A stretch of DNA of 64,000 nt from an uncultured Spartobacteria bacterium. Lineage in GTDB: Bacteria; Verrucomicrobiota; Verrucomicrobiia; Chthoniobacterales; Chthoniobacteraceae. The translations under genes were made by a program, and so were the position numbers. Of this stretch, positions 47,901-55,052 are shown one piece after another; position 1 is the first letter of the stretch, and every line of letters begins with the position of its first letter. The notes beneath the pieces were generated by a model, which saw nothing but the letters and a program-made list of their open reading frames with translations, was not told where the DNA came from and searched no databases. Location of the stretch: assembly GCA_903882875.1 (NCBI GenBank), contig CAIRYQ010000010.1, positions 17,558-81,557 of the forward strand, given 5' to 3'.

Positions 47901-49016
47901 ATCCTCCAAATCTGTGAGGCATTCGCCGGACTTCCGGCGGGCCGTGCCGACATGCTTCGCCGGGCGCTGGTGAAACAAAAGACGGCGGTGATCGAGGAGA
48001 TTGGGCGCGAGTTCATCGAATCAGCCCGTGCAATTGGCCGCGCTGAACAGGACATCGTGAACGTATGGAATCTCGTCTCAGGATTCCAAGGCTACGCATT
48101 CTGCCGGGCGCACAGCACCGCTTACGGGGTCGAGGCGTATCAGGGGGCGTGGCTGAAGCGGTATCACGCCGCGGAATTCCTCGCGTGCGTGCTCAGCAAC
48201 GGCAAAGGCTTCTACTCAACGCTCGCCTACACGCTTGAATGCCGGCGGCTCGGCATCAATTTCCTTCCGCCCGACGTGAATGCTTCGCGCTGGAATTTCA
48301 CGCCGCAGGCCGATGCCATCCGCGTGCCGCTGCGTGTCATCAAGGATCTCACTTCCGCCACGCTGGAGCGCTACCAACGCGAGCGGGAGCGCAGGACATT
48401 TGCATCCCTACGGGATTTTTACGACCGCGTAAATCCCACCTCAGCAGAACTGCTCAACTTGATCCGCGTCGGCGCATTCGACGGATTCGGGGAGCCGCGC
48501 ACCGCGCAGTTCTGGCAACTGCAATACCTCGCGCAGTGGCCGAAAGCCCAAGGGTATCTTTTCCAGAGCGATGAGGCTGCACCGCTGCCTGAAATTCCTC
48601 TTACAGAGCCGGACGGCACCCAACGTCTCCGGGATGAAATGGAATTGCTCGGGTTCACCGTGAGTGGTCATCCGCTCGAACAATTCCCCGGCATTGCGTG
48701 GGACACGTATTGCCCGATTCGTGATCTCGCCAATTACGCCGGGCAGCGTGTCACGACCTGCGGGCTCATCATTGCCGATCGCTCGCATCACCAAGTCTCA
48801 GGCGACCGGATGAAGTTCATCACGATCTGCGACCACACCGGCATCATCGAGTGTGAGATTTTCGCGGCCACGTATCGGCGATTCGGGCTGGCGACTGTTC
48901 AATTCGCAGTCGTTGAGGTTGAAGGCACGGTCACAGCCTTCGAAAACGGTTTGGGCTGCACGCTCGACGTGCAACGAGTTGGAAGACCGCGTGGCTGGGG
49001 CGCTGCATCATCCTGA
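44919..49016 (+). CDS. Fusion of Y-family DNA polymerase (DinB type) and DnaE-type polymerase
   Basis: 1365 residues from ATG 44919, which gives the canonical DinB start MIVHLDADAFFASVEQ. Residues 1 to about 360 form a complete Y-family polymerase with metal ligands D6, D99 and E100 (ASIDEGYFDL). After a charged linker, residues about 410-1230 are a C-family DnaE polymerase: degenerate PHP domain (NVKSHYDFLDSALSIP, AITDPNLHGAVEF), palm with D716/D718/D720 (LPDIDIDFAHDRKDD), HPCGIVLSRDPI and FCRAHSTAYGVEAYQGAWLK. An OB domain ends it (about 1275-1355). No stop or frameshift separates the parts. It resembles an ImuB-DnaE2 mutasome in one chain, but with Y-family active-site residues kept. It is probably SOS-induced with lexA. 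Confidence 0.92.
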   Translation: MIVHLDADAFFASVEQAADPKLRGKPVAVGGDRRGIIASASYEARKLGIYTPMPTARARKLCPRLIVLPGDFEKYEQFSKFMFSYAYDFTPEVEIASIDEGYFDLRGHHKHPPREVAEIIRRAIRQSLKITVSEGIASNKLISQVASKLRKPACFLEVPDGEERSFLAPLPNKWLPGVGPKLAGTLNTAGLAIIEQIAGMPADMLALLVGSYAPQLRAFANGVDERPVVREPSDAKSYGEQDTFAEDVTDEAFIFAKLRSIADRLAAKVREDGKSFRTVTLKLRYNDMQDVTRSVSLGEPADLEQDIYPLLPALVRKAWDRRVSIRMVSLRLSGIYGGIFRSELALDEQSRKRENEQRLAKVIDGLRGDHSIMRGHDLWLKQREGKPRADTERTHTRKPVTPTKSRVRDFVPLNVKSHYDFLDSALSIPAIIEAAQETGAKALAITDPNLHGAVEFFTAARDAGIKPIIGAEVTSDGHPLNLYVENAQGYANLCRLLTSPAITAALLQTHREGLIAVDAARVALPEIRYRSPADRQRFDIIQSIRTLTRLHEPHPDKRRGDLHWPVPAEVGARWSDDAMRATHEIADRCNFAFEFGRLRFPRFTPDDGTTPHDFLARLAFEGLHQRYGDRSHLHEAQLREELGMIAEVGYEEYFLTTWGILQECRRRGIAWITRGSAADSLVCYCLGISGVCPIRFELYFRRFLNRERMALNKLPDIDIDFAHDRKDDVVDLIFERYGPQHAAVVGGFNTYQGRSAVADIAKVLGASEFQIRRLTGHIPHTSAAHVAEAVSQAQECKEGPWGEEPYKTALDMAAFLDGFPRHAKMHPCGIVLSRDPIASLTPTFTSAKGYPTTHFDMDAVESVGLVKMDILAQGGLAVIRDSLQLIAEKGVTPDLENLQPWEDKNIWQMIASGDARGVHHIESPAMISLARMCNVRDIDCLIAIVSVIRPGAANGSNKTQFARRAQGLEPADYTHPSLEPALRSTFGVIAYEEHILQICEAFAGLPAGRADMLRRALVKQKTAVIEEIGREFIESARAIGRAEQDIVNVWNLVSGFQGYAFCRAHSTAYGVEAYQGAWLKRYHAAEFLACVLSNGKGFYSTLAYTLECRRLGINFLPPDVNASRWNFTPQADAIRVPLRVIKDLTSATLERYQRERERRTFASLRDFYDRVNPTSAELLNLIRVGAFDGFGEPRTAQFWQLQYLAQWPKAQGYLFQSDEAAPLPEIPLTEPDGTQRLRDEMELLGFTVSGHPLEQFPGIAWDTYCPIRDLANYAGQRVTTCGLIIADRSHHQVSGDRMKFITICDHTGIIECEIFAATYRRFGLATVQFAVVEVEGTVTAFENGLGCTLDVQRVGRPRGWGAASS

Positions 49017-49177
49017 TGGCCCGTCGCATCGCGTGGGTCGTCGCGGTCCTGCGGCGCGAGTGCGGGTCGCCGTTGTGAAGTCAGGAGTCGGGCGTCCATA
49101 CCATATTGAACAGGCACGACACACAGGATCGCTCAATTCGTTTTGCTCCCGGCGCGATCACGGGTATTGGTGCAGGC

Positions 49178-50002
49178 ATGGTATTCGCCAACCTGCGCAT
49201 CCTGCTCGTGCTGGCCGGACTTTTCTCGGTTCACCTGCACGCTCAAATCGTCCAACCCGGATTGGAAGCCGCGGTGAAATGGAAATGGTGGTTCTTGCCC
49301 TCGGAGGAAAAGGACTGGGGCTTTCCCATCACGGAGCCGGTCCAAACGCCCGCCGTGGCCCCAGCCAATGCACCGGCCCTGAAAAAGAAGGATCGGTCGG
49401 TTCAAGCGGAGATCTCGATCGCACCGGGACCCTACGAGGTGAAACGCGGTGACGCGCTCGAAATTATCGCCCGAAAATCGGGAGTTTCGGTCAGCCATCT
49501 TAAACAGTTTAATGCGCTGACCAAGGACATCATCCGCGATGGGCAGATCCTCAAGATTCCGACCTCGTCCGAATTGATTGCCCTCGCTCCCCCAGTCGCC
49601 AGAGTGGTCGCTCCACCGCAACCGACTCCGCAGGTACCGAGAAAGGGCAAGAAATCTCCGCCGAAAGCGGCGGTGGAACCTGAGATTGACTACATGGCCG
49701 AGGCCACGCTGCTTCAGGTTTTCCTGGACCGGGAGAATTTTTCGAGTGGTTCCATTGATGGAAGCGATTCCGTTGCTTGGCAGACGTTATCAGCCACCTA
49801 TCGCGGCATTCACCAGGATTTGCAGACTCCCGAAGCGCTCCGGGCCAAGGCGCTCACGGTCGTGGGAGAACCCTTTGCCGCCTATATGTTGAAACAATCC
49901 GATTTCCGTTTCATATCGCCTCCGACGGCGACCGCCCGCCGGTGGCTTCGCATCCCAAAAAATCCGCGCCGGTCCCGAAGGCACCTCCTCGGCCGCCGCT
50001 GA
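49178..50002 (+). CDS. Secreted LysM protein, upstream part of a frameshifted gene
   Basis: 274 codons from ATG 49178 with signal peptide MVFANLRILLVLAGLFSVHLHA. A LysM peptidoglycan-binding domain lies at about 88-135 (YEVKRGDALEIIARKSGVSV, LKQFNALTKDIIRDGQILKI). A Pro/Lys linker and a helical segment follow, like the peptidoglycan-binding part of L,D-transpeptidases (YMAEATLLQVFLDRENFSSG). The frame then degrades into RRWLRIPKNPRRSRRHLLG and stops. The natural continuation is in the -1 frame (next entry). The switch point is probably the A6 run at 49957-49962. Confidence 0.75.
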   Translation: MVFANLRILLVLAGLFSVHLHAQIVQPGLEAAVKWKWWFLPSEEKDWGFPITEPVQTPAVAPANAPALKKKDRSVQAEISIAPGPYEVKRGDALEIIARKSGVSVSHLKQFNALTKDIIRDGQILKIPTSSELIALAPPVARVVAPPQPTPQVPRKGKKSPPKAAVEPEIDYMAEATLLQVFLDRENFSSGSIDGSDSVAWQTLSATYRGIHQDLQTPEALRAKALTVVGEPFAAYMLKQSDFRFISPPTATARRWLRIPKNPRRSRRHLLGRR

Positions 50003-50685
50003 CCTACGAAGACCTTCTGGCTGCCAAGTATTCCGCCTATCGGACGCCGTGGGAGTTTGTGGCCGAAAGATTCCATTGTGATGAGGCATTTTTGCGCCGC
50101 CTTAACCCCCACATCAAGAATGCGCCCACGGCTGAGACTGCCTTCAAGGTGCCCAATGTGACGCCCTTTGAAATCGAAAAGTGTTTTGACTCGCCGTTGC
50201 GACCGAAGGCCGATCCGGAGAAACCCATCACGGCGGCGATTGTGGATCTCTCACGCTTGGAAATCCGTCAAAGCGGGCAGTTGGTCGCGACCATGCCGCT
50301 GTCGAGAGCCAGACCCGGTCTGCATGGGCGCGGAAGCTGGACAATATTGGGTGCCACGCCGGGACCGCGGTTCGCCACCCGCCAGGAGCAGACGACCGCC
50401 GCCAAGGTGACCGCCGAGCCTGGAGTGGCCGTTGCTACATCACCCGCGACGCCACTGGCTGCGGACCAAATTCTCGCAGCCGGACCGAGAAATCCGGTGG
50501 GCGTCTATTGGATCGATCTGGCGAAGGCCAATAGCACGACACCGCTGCCGTATGGGCTGCACGGCACCAGCATTCCCGGCCGCATGAAGACCCAGGAGAG
50601 CATTGGCGGACTGCGACTGACCAATTGGGACATAGCGCGGGCTGTCCGGATGTTGCCCGAGGGCACGCCACTGGCCTGGAAATGA
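49957..50685 (+). CDS. L,D-transpeptidase-like C-terminal part, active-site Cys missing
   Basis: This frame, -1 relative to 49178, continues the preceding gene from about the A6 tract (SAPVPKAPPRPPLTYEDLLA onward). A second LysM-like segment (YRTPWEFVAERFHCDEAFLR) leads to a YkuD-type fold: IVDLSRLEIRQSGQLVATMP, NPVGVYWIDLAKAN, LPYGLHGTSIPGR, then ESIGGLRLTNWDIARAVRML. In active enzymes the last motif is S-H-G-C-x-R; here it is S-I-G-G-L-R, so the catalytic Cys and adjacent His are gone. It is probably an inactive cell-wall-binding relative. The frame is open upstream to 49777, but that part is a shadow. Confidence 0.7.
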   Translation, partial: KKSAPVPKAPPRPPLTYEDLLAAKYSAYRTPWEFVAERFHCDEAFLRRLNPHIKNAPTAETAFKVPNVTPFEIEKCFDSPLRPKADPEKPITAAIVDLSRLEIRQSGQLVATMPLSRARPGLHGRGSWTILGATPGPRFATRQEQTTAAKVTAEPGVAVATSPATPLAADQILAAGPRNPVGVYWIDLAKANSTTPLPYGLHGTSIPGRMKTQESIGGLRLTNWDIARAVRMLPEGTPLAWK

Positions 50686-50859
50686 CGTTCGCAATTTACG
50701 GGCGAATCTCCGCGTTGCGCGTCAATGACCGGTGCAATGTCTTGGCGGCGCTGCGCCATCGAGTTCGCCGTCCCGATTCCACCCCGTCGTCAGAAAATGA
50801 AATCGTCTGGCCGAATTCCCGCCTCCTTGCTCTCCTCCTCGCTTTTGATTGAATCAGAA

Positions 50860-51420
50860 ATGAACAATCCGGAGGCACTCGAAACCTTGCTGCACCAAGC
50901 GAGAAAATACGCCGAGTTCTCCATGCGGAATATCGGCCATGTGCCACCCACCATGCTCGCCATGACGCCCGAGGGAACGCTGACATTCCTTCCCGATGGT
51001 CTTGAGGATGAAAAAGCCAAGACCAGTTTCGCCAACACGGCCCGGATGATCTGCGTGGGCTACGGAGCAACCGCTGTGGTGATGATTCTGGAGTCGTGGG
51101 CGACCTTTGCAAAGCAGGGCAAAAGGCTCGACGACACGTCGCCGTCCGAGGCCATGGACCGCAAAGAATTCGTGGTTCTCATGGGCGAAACAGCTGGCAA
51201 GAAGACCACTGAGTTTCTGCCGATTTTACGCACGGATGCAGGAGGTTTTTTCGGCTTCGGTGAATTCGACTCAAGCGGGTTGGAGGGATTTCAGGGACGA
51301 TTTGCCGAGATGCTGCCACCGATAAAACCGGACAAGCAGATGAGGGAGATGGCTCAAATGCTCCTTCAGGCGATGGGCGTGACGAAAAATCTGCTGCAAC
51401 CGAAACACGGCAGGAATTGA
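50860..51420 (+). CDS. Hypothetical cytoplasmic protein
   Basis: 186 residues from ATG 50860 (MNNPEALETLLHQARKYAEF); the frame is open further upstream, but that part is not protein-like. No signal peptide, membrane helix or family was recognised. Notable segments are AMTPEGTLTFLPDGLEDEKA, ICVGYGATAVVMILESWATF, VVLMGETAGKKTTEFLPIL and a C-terminal helical MREMAQMLLQAMGVTKNLL. It may be an island-specific gene; nothing in the context indicates a role. Confidence 0.6.
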   Translation: MNNPEALETLLHQARKYAEFSMRNIGHVPPTMLAMTPEGTLTFLPDGLEDEKAKTSFANTARMICVGYGATAVVMILESWATFAKQGKRLDDTSPSEAMDRKEFVVLMGETAGKKTTEFLPILRTDAGGFFGFGEFDSSGLEGFQGRFAEMLPPIKPDKQMREMAQMLLQAMGVTKNLLQPKHGRN

Positions 51421-51436
51421 GGCCAACTCGTCCCGG

Positions 51437-51565
51437 ATGACTCGCTTCCTCTCGCTTGCGTTCCTGTTTGCATTGTTCGTCGGCTGCAAAGTTCAGCATC
51501 AAGAGAAGCCCGCTCACAAAATCCGGGTCTTCTCGCGGAATCATGACTGGTTCCCCACTAAATGA
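51437..51565 (+). CDS. Tiny putative lipoprotein
   Basis: 42 codons starting 16 bp after the preceding stop: a short hydrophobic signal MTRFLSLAFLFALFVGC with a lipobox-like L-F-V-G-C, followed by about 25 polar residues ending HDWFPTK. It fits the small lipoproteins often missed by gene callers, but there is no homologue or strong ribosome site to confirm it. Confidence 0.35.
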   Translation: MTRFLSLAFLFALFVGCKVQHQEKPAHKIRVFSRNHDWFPTK

Positions 51566-51650
51566 ATGCACTCACCGACTGCCGACGCAGGCCGGTGAAA
51601 ATGATGATTTACCCCGGCAAGGAAATTCCCAAGTCTGCGTCCCGGTCTAA

Positions 51651-51782
51651 ATGAAAGGAATCACCCCCGGCGCGGTTCTTCAGGAATCTTTTGGTTCTTC
51701 GTGGTCTCCTAGCGAGGACCTCGGCCCATTCCACCTCGCGTGCCTCGAAACGCTCCTCCGCGTCTCGCCGCTTGCAAAATAG
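51651..51782 (+). pseudogene. Relic of a cas3 C-terminus
   Basis: A 43-codon frame ending EDLGPFHLACLETLLRVSPLAK and a stop. The segment from 51720, LGPFHLACLETLLR, matches LGPFHLAYLETLLR near the C-terminus of the intact cas3 (about 54940-54980) at 13 of 14 positions, and the DNA is also similar. No helicase or HD sequence remains. It sits just before fic and the intact cas3, so it records a duplication or replacement of a cas3 gene at this locus. Confidence 0.7.
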
Positions 51783-51806
51783 CCATGCCCGACGACACTC
51801 CCGATC

Positions 51807-52559
51807 ATGACTTGGCAGGACAACATCCGGCGCTGGCAGGCGCTCCCGGCGGAGCGCAAGCTCCAGATACGCCGGGAGGCGATTCCGCTCGATGTGGCCC
51901 AGAGCATGGCATTCGAGAGGGAGCCGGTGCCGGTGGAGAAGATTCGCGAGATACTCGCCCAAGGCAACGCCACCCGCTACGTCGAAACGACGCGCGGCAT
52001 CCTCAGCTACGCAGAGCTAGCCCCGCTGCTGGCCGAGCGGGTCGCCCTCGTCGAACTCGCCCTCTACGAGCAGGAGACCTTTGCCGCCGCGCCGCTCGAC
52101 GAACATCTGTTGCTCGACTTGCACCGCCGAATCGCTGGCGAACTCGTGCCGGAATGGGCGGGACGCTGGCGCGACATCGCCGTGACGGTGGGGCGGCTGG
52201 AACCTCCGCAGCCGTTCCAAGTCCCCATGCTCATGCGCGATTACGCCCTCGACCTCCAGGCACGCTGGCCCGCCGCTGCGTCGGGAAAATCAGACCTGCT
52301 GCTCGAATTGCTCGCCTTCGCCGAAGGCCGCTTCCTCACGGTCCATCCCTTCCGCGATTTCAACGGACGCACCATCCGCGTCTTCCTGCTCGAACTTCTC
52401 CGCCGCCTCGATCTGCCCCGCGTGGAACTCGCCCCGCAAACCGAAGCCGGTCGCGCCGAATACTTCACCGCGCTGGAAGCTGCCGACCGTCGGAACCTCC
52501 AACCGCTCGTGGACATCTGGCGCGACCGCCTCGCCCACGCCGAAACGCCGGAAGCCTGA
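51807..52559 (+). CDS. Fic/DOC-family protein
   Basis: 250 residues. The Fic core is at about 90-230 with motif H180-P-F-R-D-F-N-G-R-T-I-R191; the usual G-N-G-R is F-N-G-R, but the catalytic His and phosphate-binding Asn/Arg are present. Fic enzymes usually transfer AMP to a target hydroxyl, with roles including toxins and signalling. An N-terminal helical region precedes the core (LPAERKLQIRREAIPLDVAQ). The gene lies 24 bp before cas3 and after the cas3 relic, so it is probably part of the same transcript, as an ancillary or toxin-like protein. Confidence 0.85.
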   Translation: MTWQDNIRRWQALPAERKLQIRREAIPLDVAQSMAFEREPVPVEKIREILAQGNATRYVETTRGILSYAELAPLLAERVALVELALYEQETFAAAPLDEHLLLDLHRRIAGELVPEWAGRWRDIAVTVGRLEPPQPFQVPMLMRDYALDLQARWPAAASGKSDLLLELLAFAEGRFLTVHPFRDFNGRTIRVFLLELLRRLDLPRVELAPQTEAGRAEYFTALEAADRRNLQPLVDIWRDRLAHAETPEA

Positions 52560-52583
52560 GCAATTCTTCGACTCCCAGAAACT

Positions 52584-55052
52584 ATGAGCGACACCAACTA
52601 CACAGCGTTTTTCAAAGCAGCTACCGGCGGAAGCCACTCGCCATACGACTATCAATCCCGCCTCGCACTTGGTGAGGCTGATTCACGGAACAACGGCACG
52701 GACTGCCACTCACGATTGATCAATATCCCCACCGGCCTCGGCAAGACCGCAGCCGTCGTCCTCGCGTGGATGTGGAATCGCGTCGTCCGCAAAGACCCTG
52801 CATGGCCTCGCCGTCTCGTCTATTGCCTGCCTATGCGGACGCTCGTGGAGCAGACGCGCGATGAAGTGGAGAAATGGCTCAAAGTTCACGGCCTTCTTTG
52901 GGACGAAAAGGAGTCGCATGACGGAAAAGTCGCCCTTCACATCCTCATGGGCGGCGAAGACGCGGGCGAATGGGACATCCATCCCGAACGCGAAGCCATC
53001 CTCATCGGCACGCAAGACATGCTGCTCTCCCGCGCTCTGAACCGCGGCTACGGCATGAGCCGCTACCGCTGGCCCATGCACTTCGGCTTGCTGAATAACG
53101 ACGCGCTTTGGGTGATGGATGAGACGCAGTTGATGGGCGTGGGCGTGGAAACCAGCGCACAGCTCGACGGCTTCCGCGCTCGCGAGGAATGGCGAACGCA
53201 CGGGAGCTGCCCGACTTGGTGGATGAGCGCCACGCTGGAACAAATGCGGCTCGCCACCGTGGATCATCCGGCTCCGGCTCACGGCTGGCCTAGCGTCACA
53301 CTCAGCGAAAGCGAACGCGCGTCGGGGAGGGCGCACGATTTGATCGAGGCGAAAAAGGCCGTCTCAGCGTGCTCCGTTACGCTCACCCCTGCGAACAAAG
53401 CGAGCTATGCCAAAGACCTCGCCGCACTAATCAACCAGCGCCACCAGCAAGGCCCGCTCACGCTTGTCGTCGTCAACCGCGTCAACCGTGCCCGTGAAAT
53501 CTACGACGCCCTGACCAGCGGGAAAAAACCACTGCGCGATCCGAAGCAAGTGGCGCTCATTCACTCGCGCTTCCGCCCGATGGATCGTGCGCGACACACC
53601 AAGCTATTGTTTGGGGAGGGAGATCGCATCGTCATCGCTACGCAAGCGGTTGAGGCAGGCGTAGATGTCTCGGCCCGCCTGCTCATCACCGAACTGGCAC
53701 CGTGGTCGTCGCTTGTTCAGCGCATCGGGCGCTGCAATCGCCGCGCGGATATTCCCGATGCGGAAGTGCTGTGGGTGGACGTTCAGCCCAAAGACGAAAA
53801 GGACGACCTGCAACTTCCTTACACGAAGGCCGAATTGGATCAGGCTCGCACCGCCATCGCCGAGATCACCGATGCCTGCCCTCGCATTCTCAGCGGAATC
53901 GTTGTTCCAGAAACTCCCGTTGTTCGGCCCGTCATCCGTCGCCGCGATCTCGTGGATCTTTTCGACACGACCCCCGACCTCTGCGGGCAAGACCTCGATG
54001 TCTCCCGCTACATCCGCGATGGTGAAGACAGTGATGTGCAGTTTTTCTGGCGGGAGTTTGAAGGCGACACGCCCACCGACAAAGAGCCTCCGCCGCAGCG
54101 AGCGGAACTCTGCCGCGTTTCCATCGGCGAGGCGGCGAAGTTTCTTGGCAAAGCCGACGCTTGGACTTGGAACCCGCTGGACGAAAACTGGACGGAAGCC
54201 AAACGCCCGCGCCCCGGTGCCGTTTATCTCGTGAGCGTCGCCAGTGGCGGCTACCACGACGACCTCGGCTGGACGGGCGACGCAAAGCACAAGCCCACGC
54301 CGCATCCTCCACAGGAAGGCACGTGCGAATCCTACGCTGGTAACCGCCTTTCCTTTACCCGCGACTGGCAAACGCTCGCCGACCACTCGGGGCTGGTCGT
54401 CGCTGAGATGAAGGCCATCGCCGCCGCGCTCGCTCTCAATGGTGAGGATGCCGCCACACTCCACATTGCTGCGCAGTGGCACGATGTCGGCAAGGCGCAT
54501 GAGTGTTTCCAAGCGATGCTCCGGCTCGGGCCGTATCAGCCGGAAGATCCAGCCGGGTTTTACGCAAAATCGAAAAACCCATTTTCGTTTCGTCGGGACG
54601 ACAGGACGCGCCCCGGCTTCCGCCACGAACTCGCTTCCGCTCTGGCCTGGTTGCTTGCCGGGCCGTCCGATGCTCCCGAGCGCGACCTCGTTGCTTATCT
54701 CATTGCAGCACACCACGGGAAAGTCCGTCTCTCCATTCGCTCGCTGCCAAACGAGCCGGTGCCGACCGGCGAGGAACGACTCTTCGCGCGCGGCATCTGG
54801 CACGGCGACACACTCCCCGCCGTCGCCATCGGCGACATCACCACGCCCGCCATCACACTCGACCTCAGCTTTATGAAAATGGGCGCTGGTGAGCACGGCC
54901 CGTCTTGGCTTGCCCGCACCGTTGCCCTCCGCGACCGCCTCGGTCCGTTCCACCTCGCCTATCTGGAGACACTCCTTCGCGCCGCAGATGCCCGCGCCTC
55001 TGCGGGGGCTAACTCGCCTGCGCTCGATAACGCCAACACGCTAAAAACATGA
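52584..55052 (+). CDS. cas3: Cas3 helicase-nuclease, type I-G (C-terminal HD)
   Basis: 822 residues. A superfamily 2 helicase occupies residues 1 to about 480, with Walker A P49-T-G-L-G-K-T55, the Walker B/DEAH-like V-M-D179-E180-T, and motif VI-like SLVQRIGRCNRRADI. The HD nuclease is C-terminal: H633-D634 in AAQWHDVGKAHECFQAML and AHHGKVRLSIRS. A C-terminal HD is a feature of type I-U/I-G Cas3, as opposed to the N-terminal HD of most type I systems. Cas3 unwinds and degrades DNA bound by the Cascade complex. The stop overlaps the next gene (ATGA). Confidence 0.93.
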   Translation: MSDTNYTAFFKAATGGSHSPYDYQSRLALGEADSRNNGTDCHSRLINIPTGLGKTAAVVLAWMWNRVVRKDPAWPRRLVYCLPMRTLVEQTRDEVEKWLKVHGLLWDEKESHDGKVALHILMGGEDAGEWDIHPEREAILIGTQDMLLSRALNRGYGMSRYRWPMHFGLLNNDALWVMDETQLMGVGVETSAQLDGFRAREEWRTHGSCPTWWMSATLEQMRLATVDHPAPAHGWPSVTLSESERASGRAHDLIEAKKAVSACSVTLTPANKASYAKDLAALINQRHQQGPLTLVVVNRVNRAREIYDALTSGKKPLRDPKQVALIHSRFRPMDRARHTKLLFGEGDRIVIATQAVEAGVDVSARLLITELAPWSSLVQRIGRCNRRADIPDAEVLWVDVQPKDEKDDLQLPYTKAELDQARTAIAEITDACPRILSGIVVPETPVVRPVIRRRDLVDLFDTTPDLCGQDLDVSRYIRDGEDSDVQFFWREFEGDTPTDKEPPPQRAELCRVSIGEAAKFLGKADAWTWNPLDENWTEAKRPRPGAVYLVSVASGGYHDDLGWTGDAKHKPTPHPPQEGTCESYAGNRLSFTRDWQTLADHSGLVVAEMKAIAAALALNGEDAATLHIAAQWHDVGKAHECFQAMLRLGPYQPEDPAGFYAKSKNPFSFRRDDRTRPGFRHELASALAWLLAGPSDAPERDLVAYLIAAHHGKVRLSIRSLPNEPVPTGEERLFARGIWHGDTLPAVAIGDITTPAITLDLSFMKMGAGEHGPSWLARTVALRDRLGPFHLAYLETLLRAADARASAGANSPALDNANTLKT

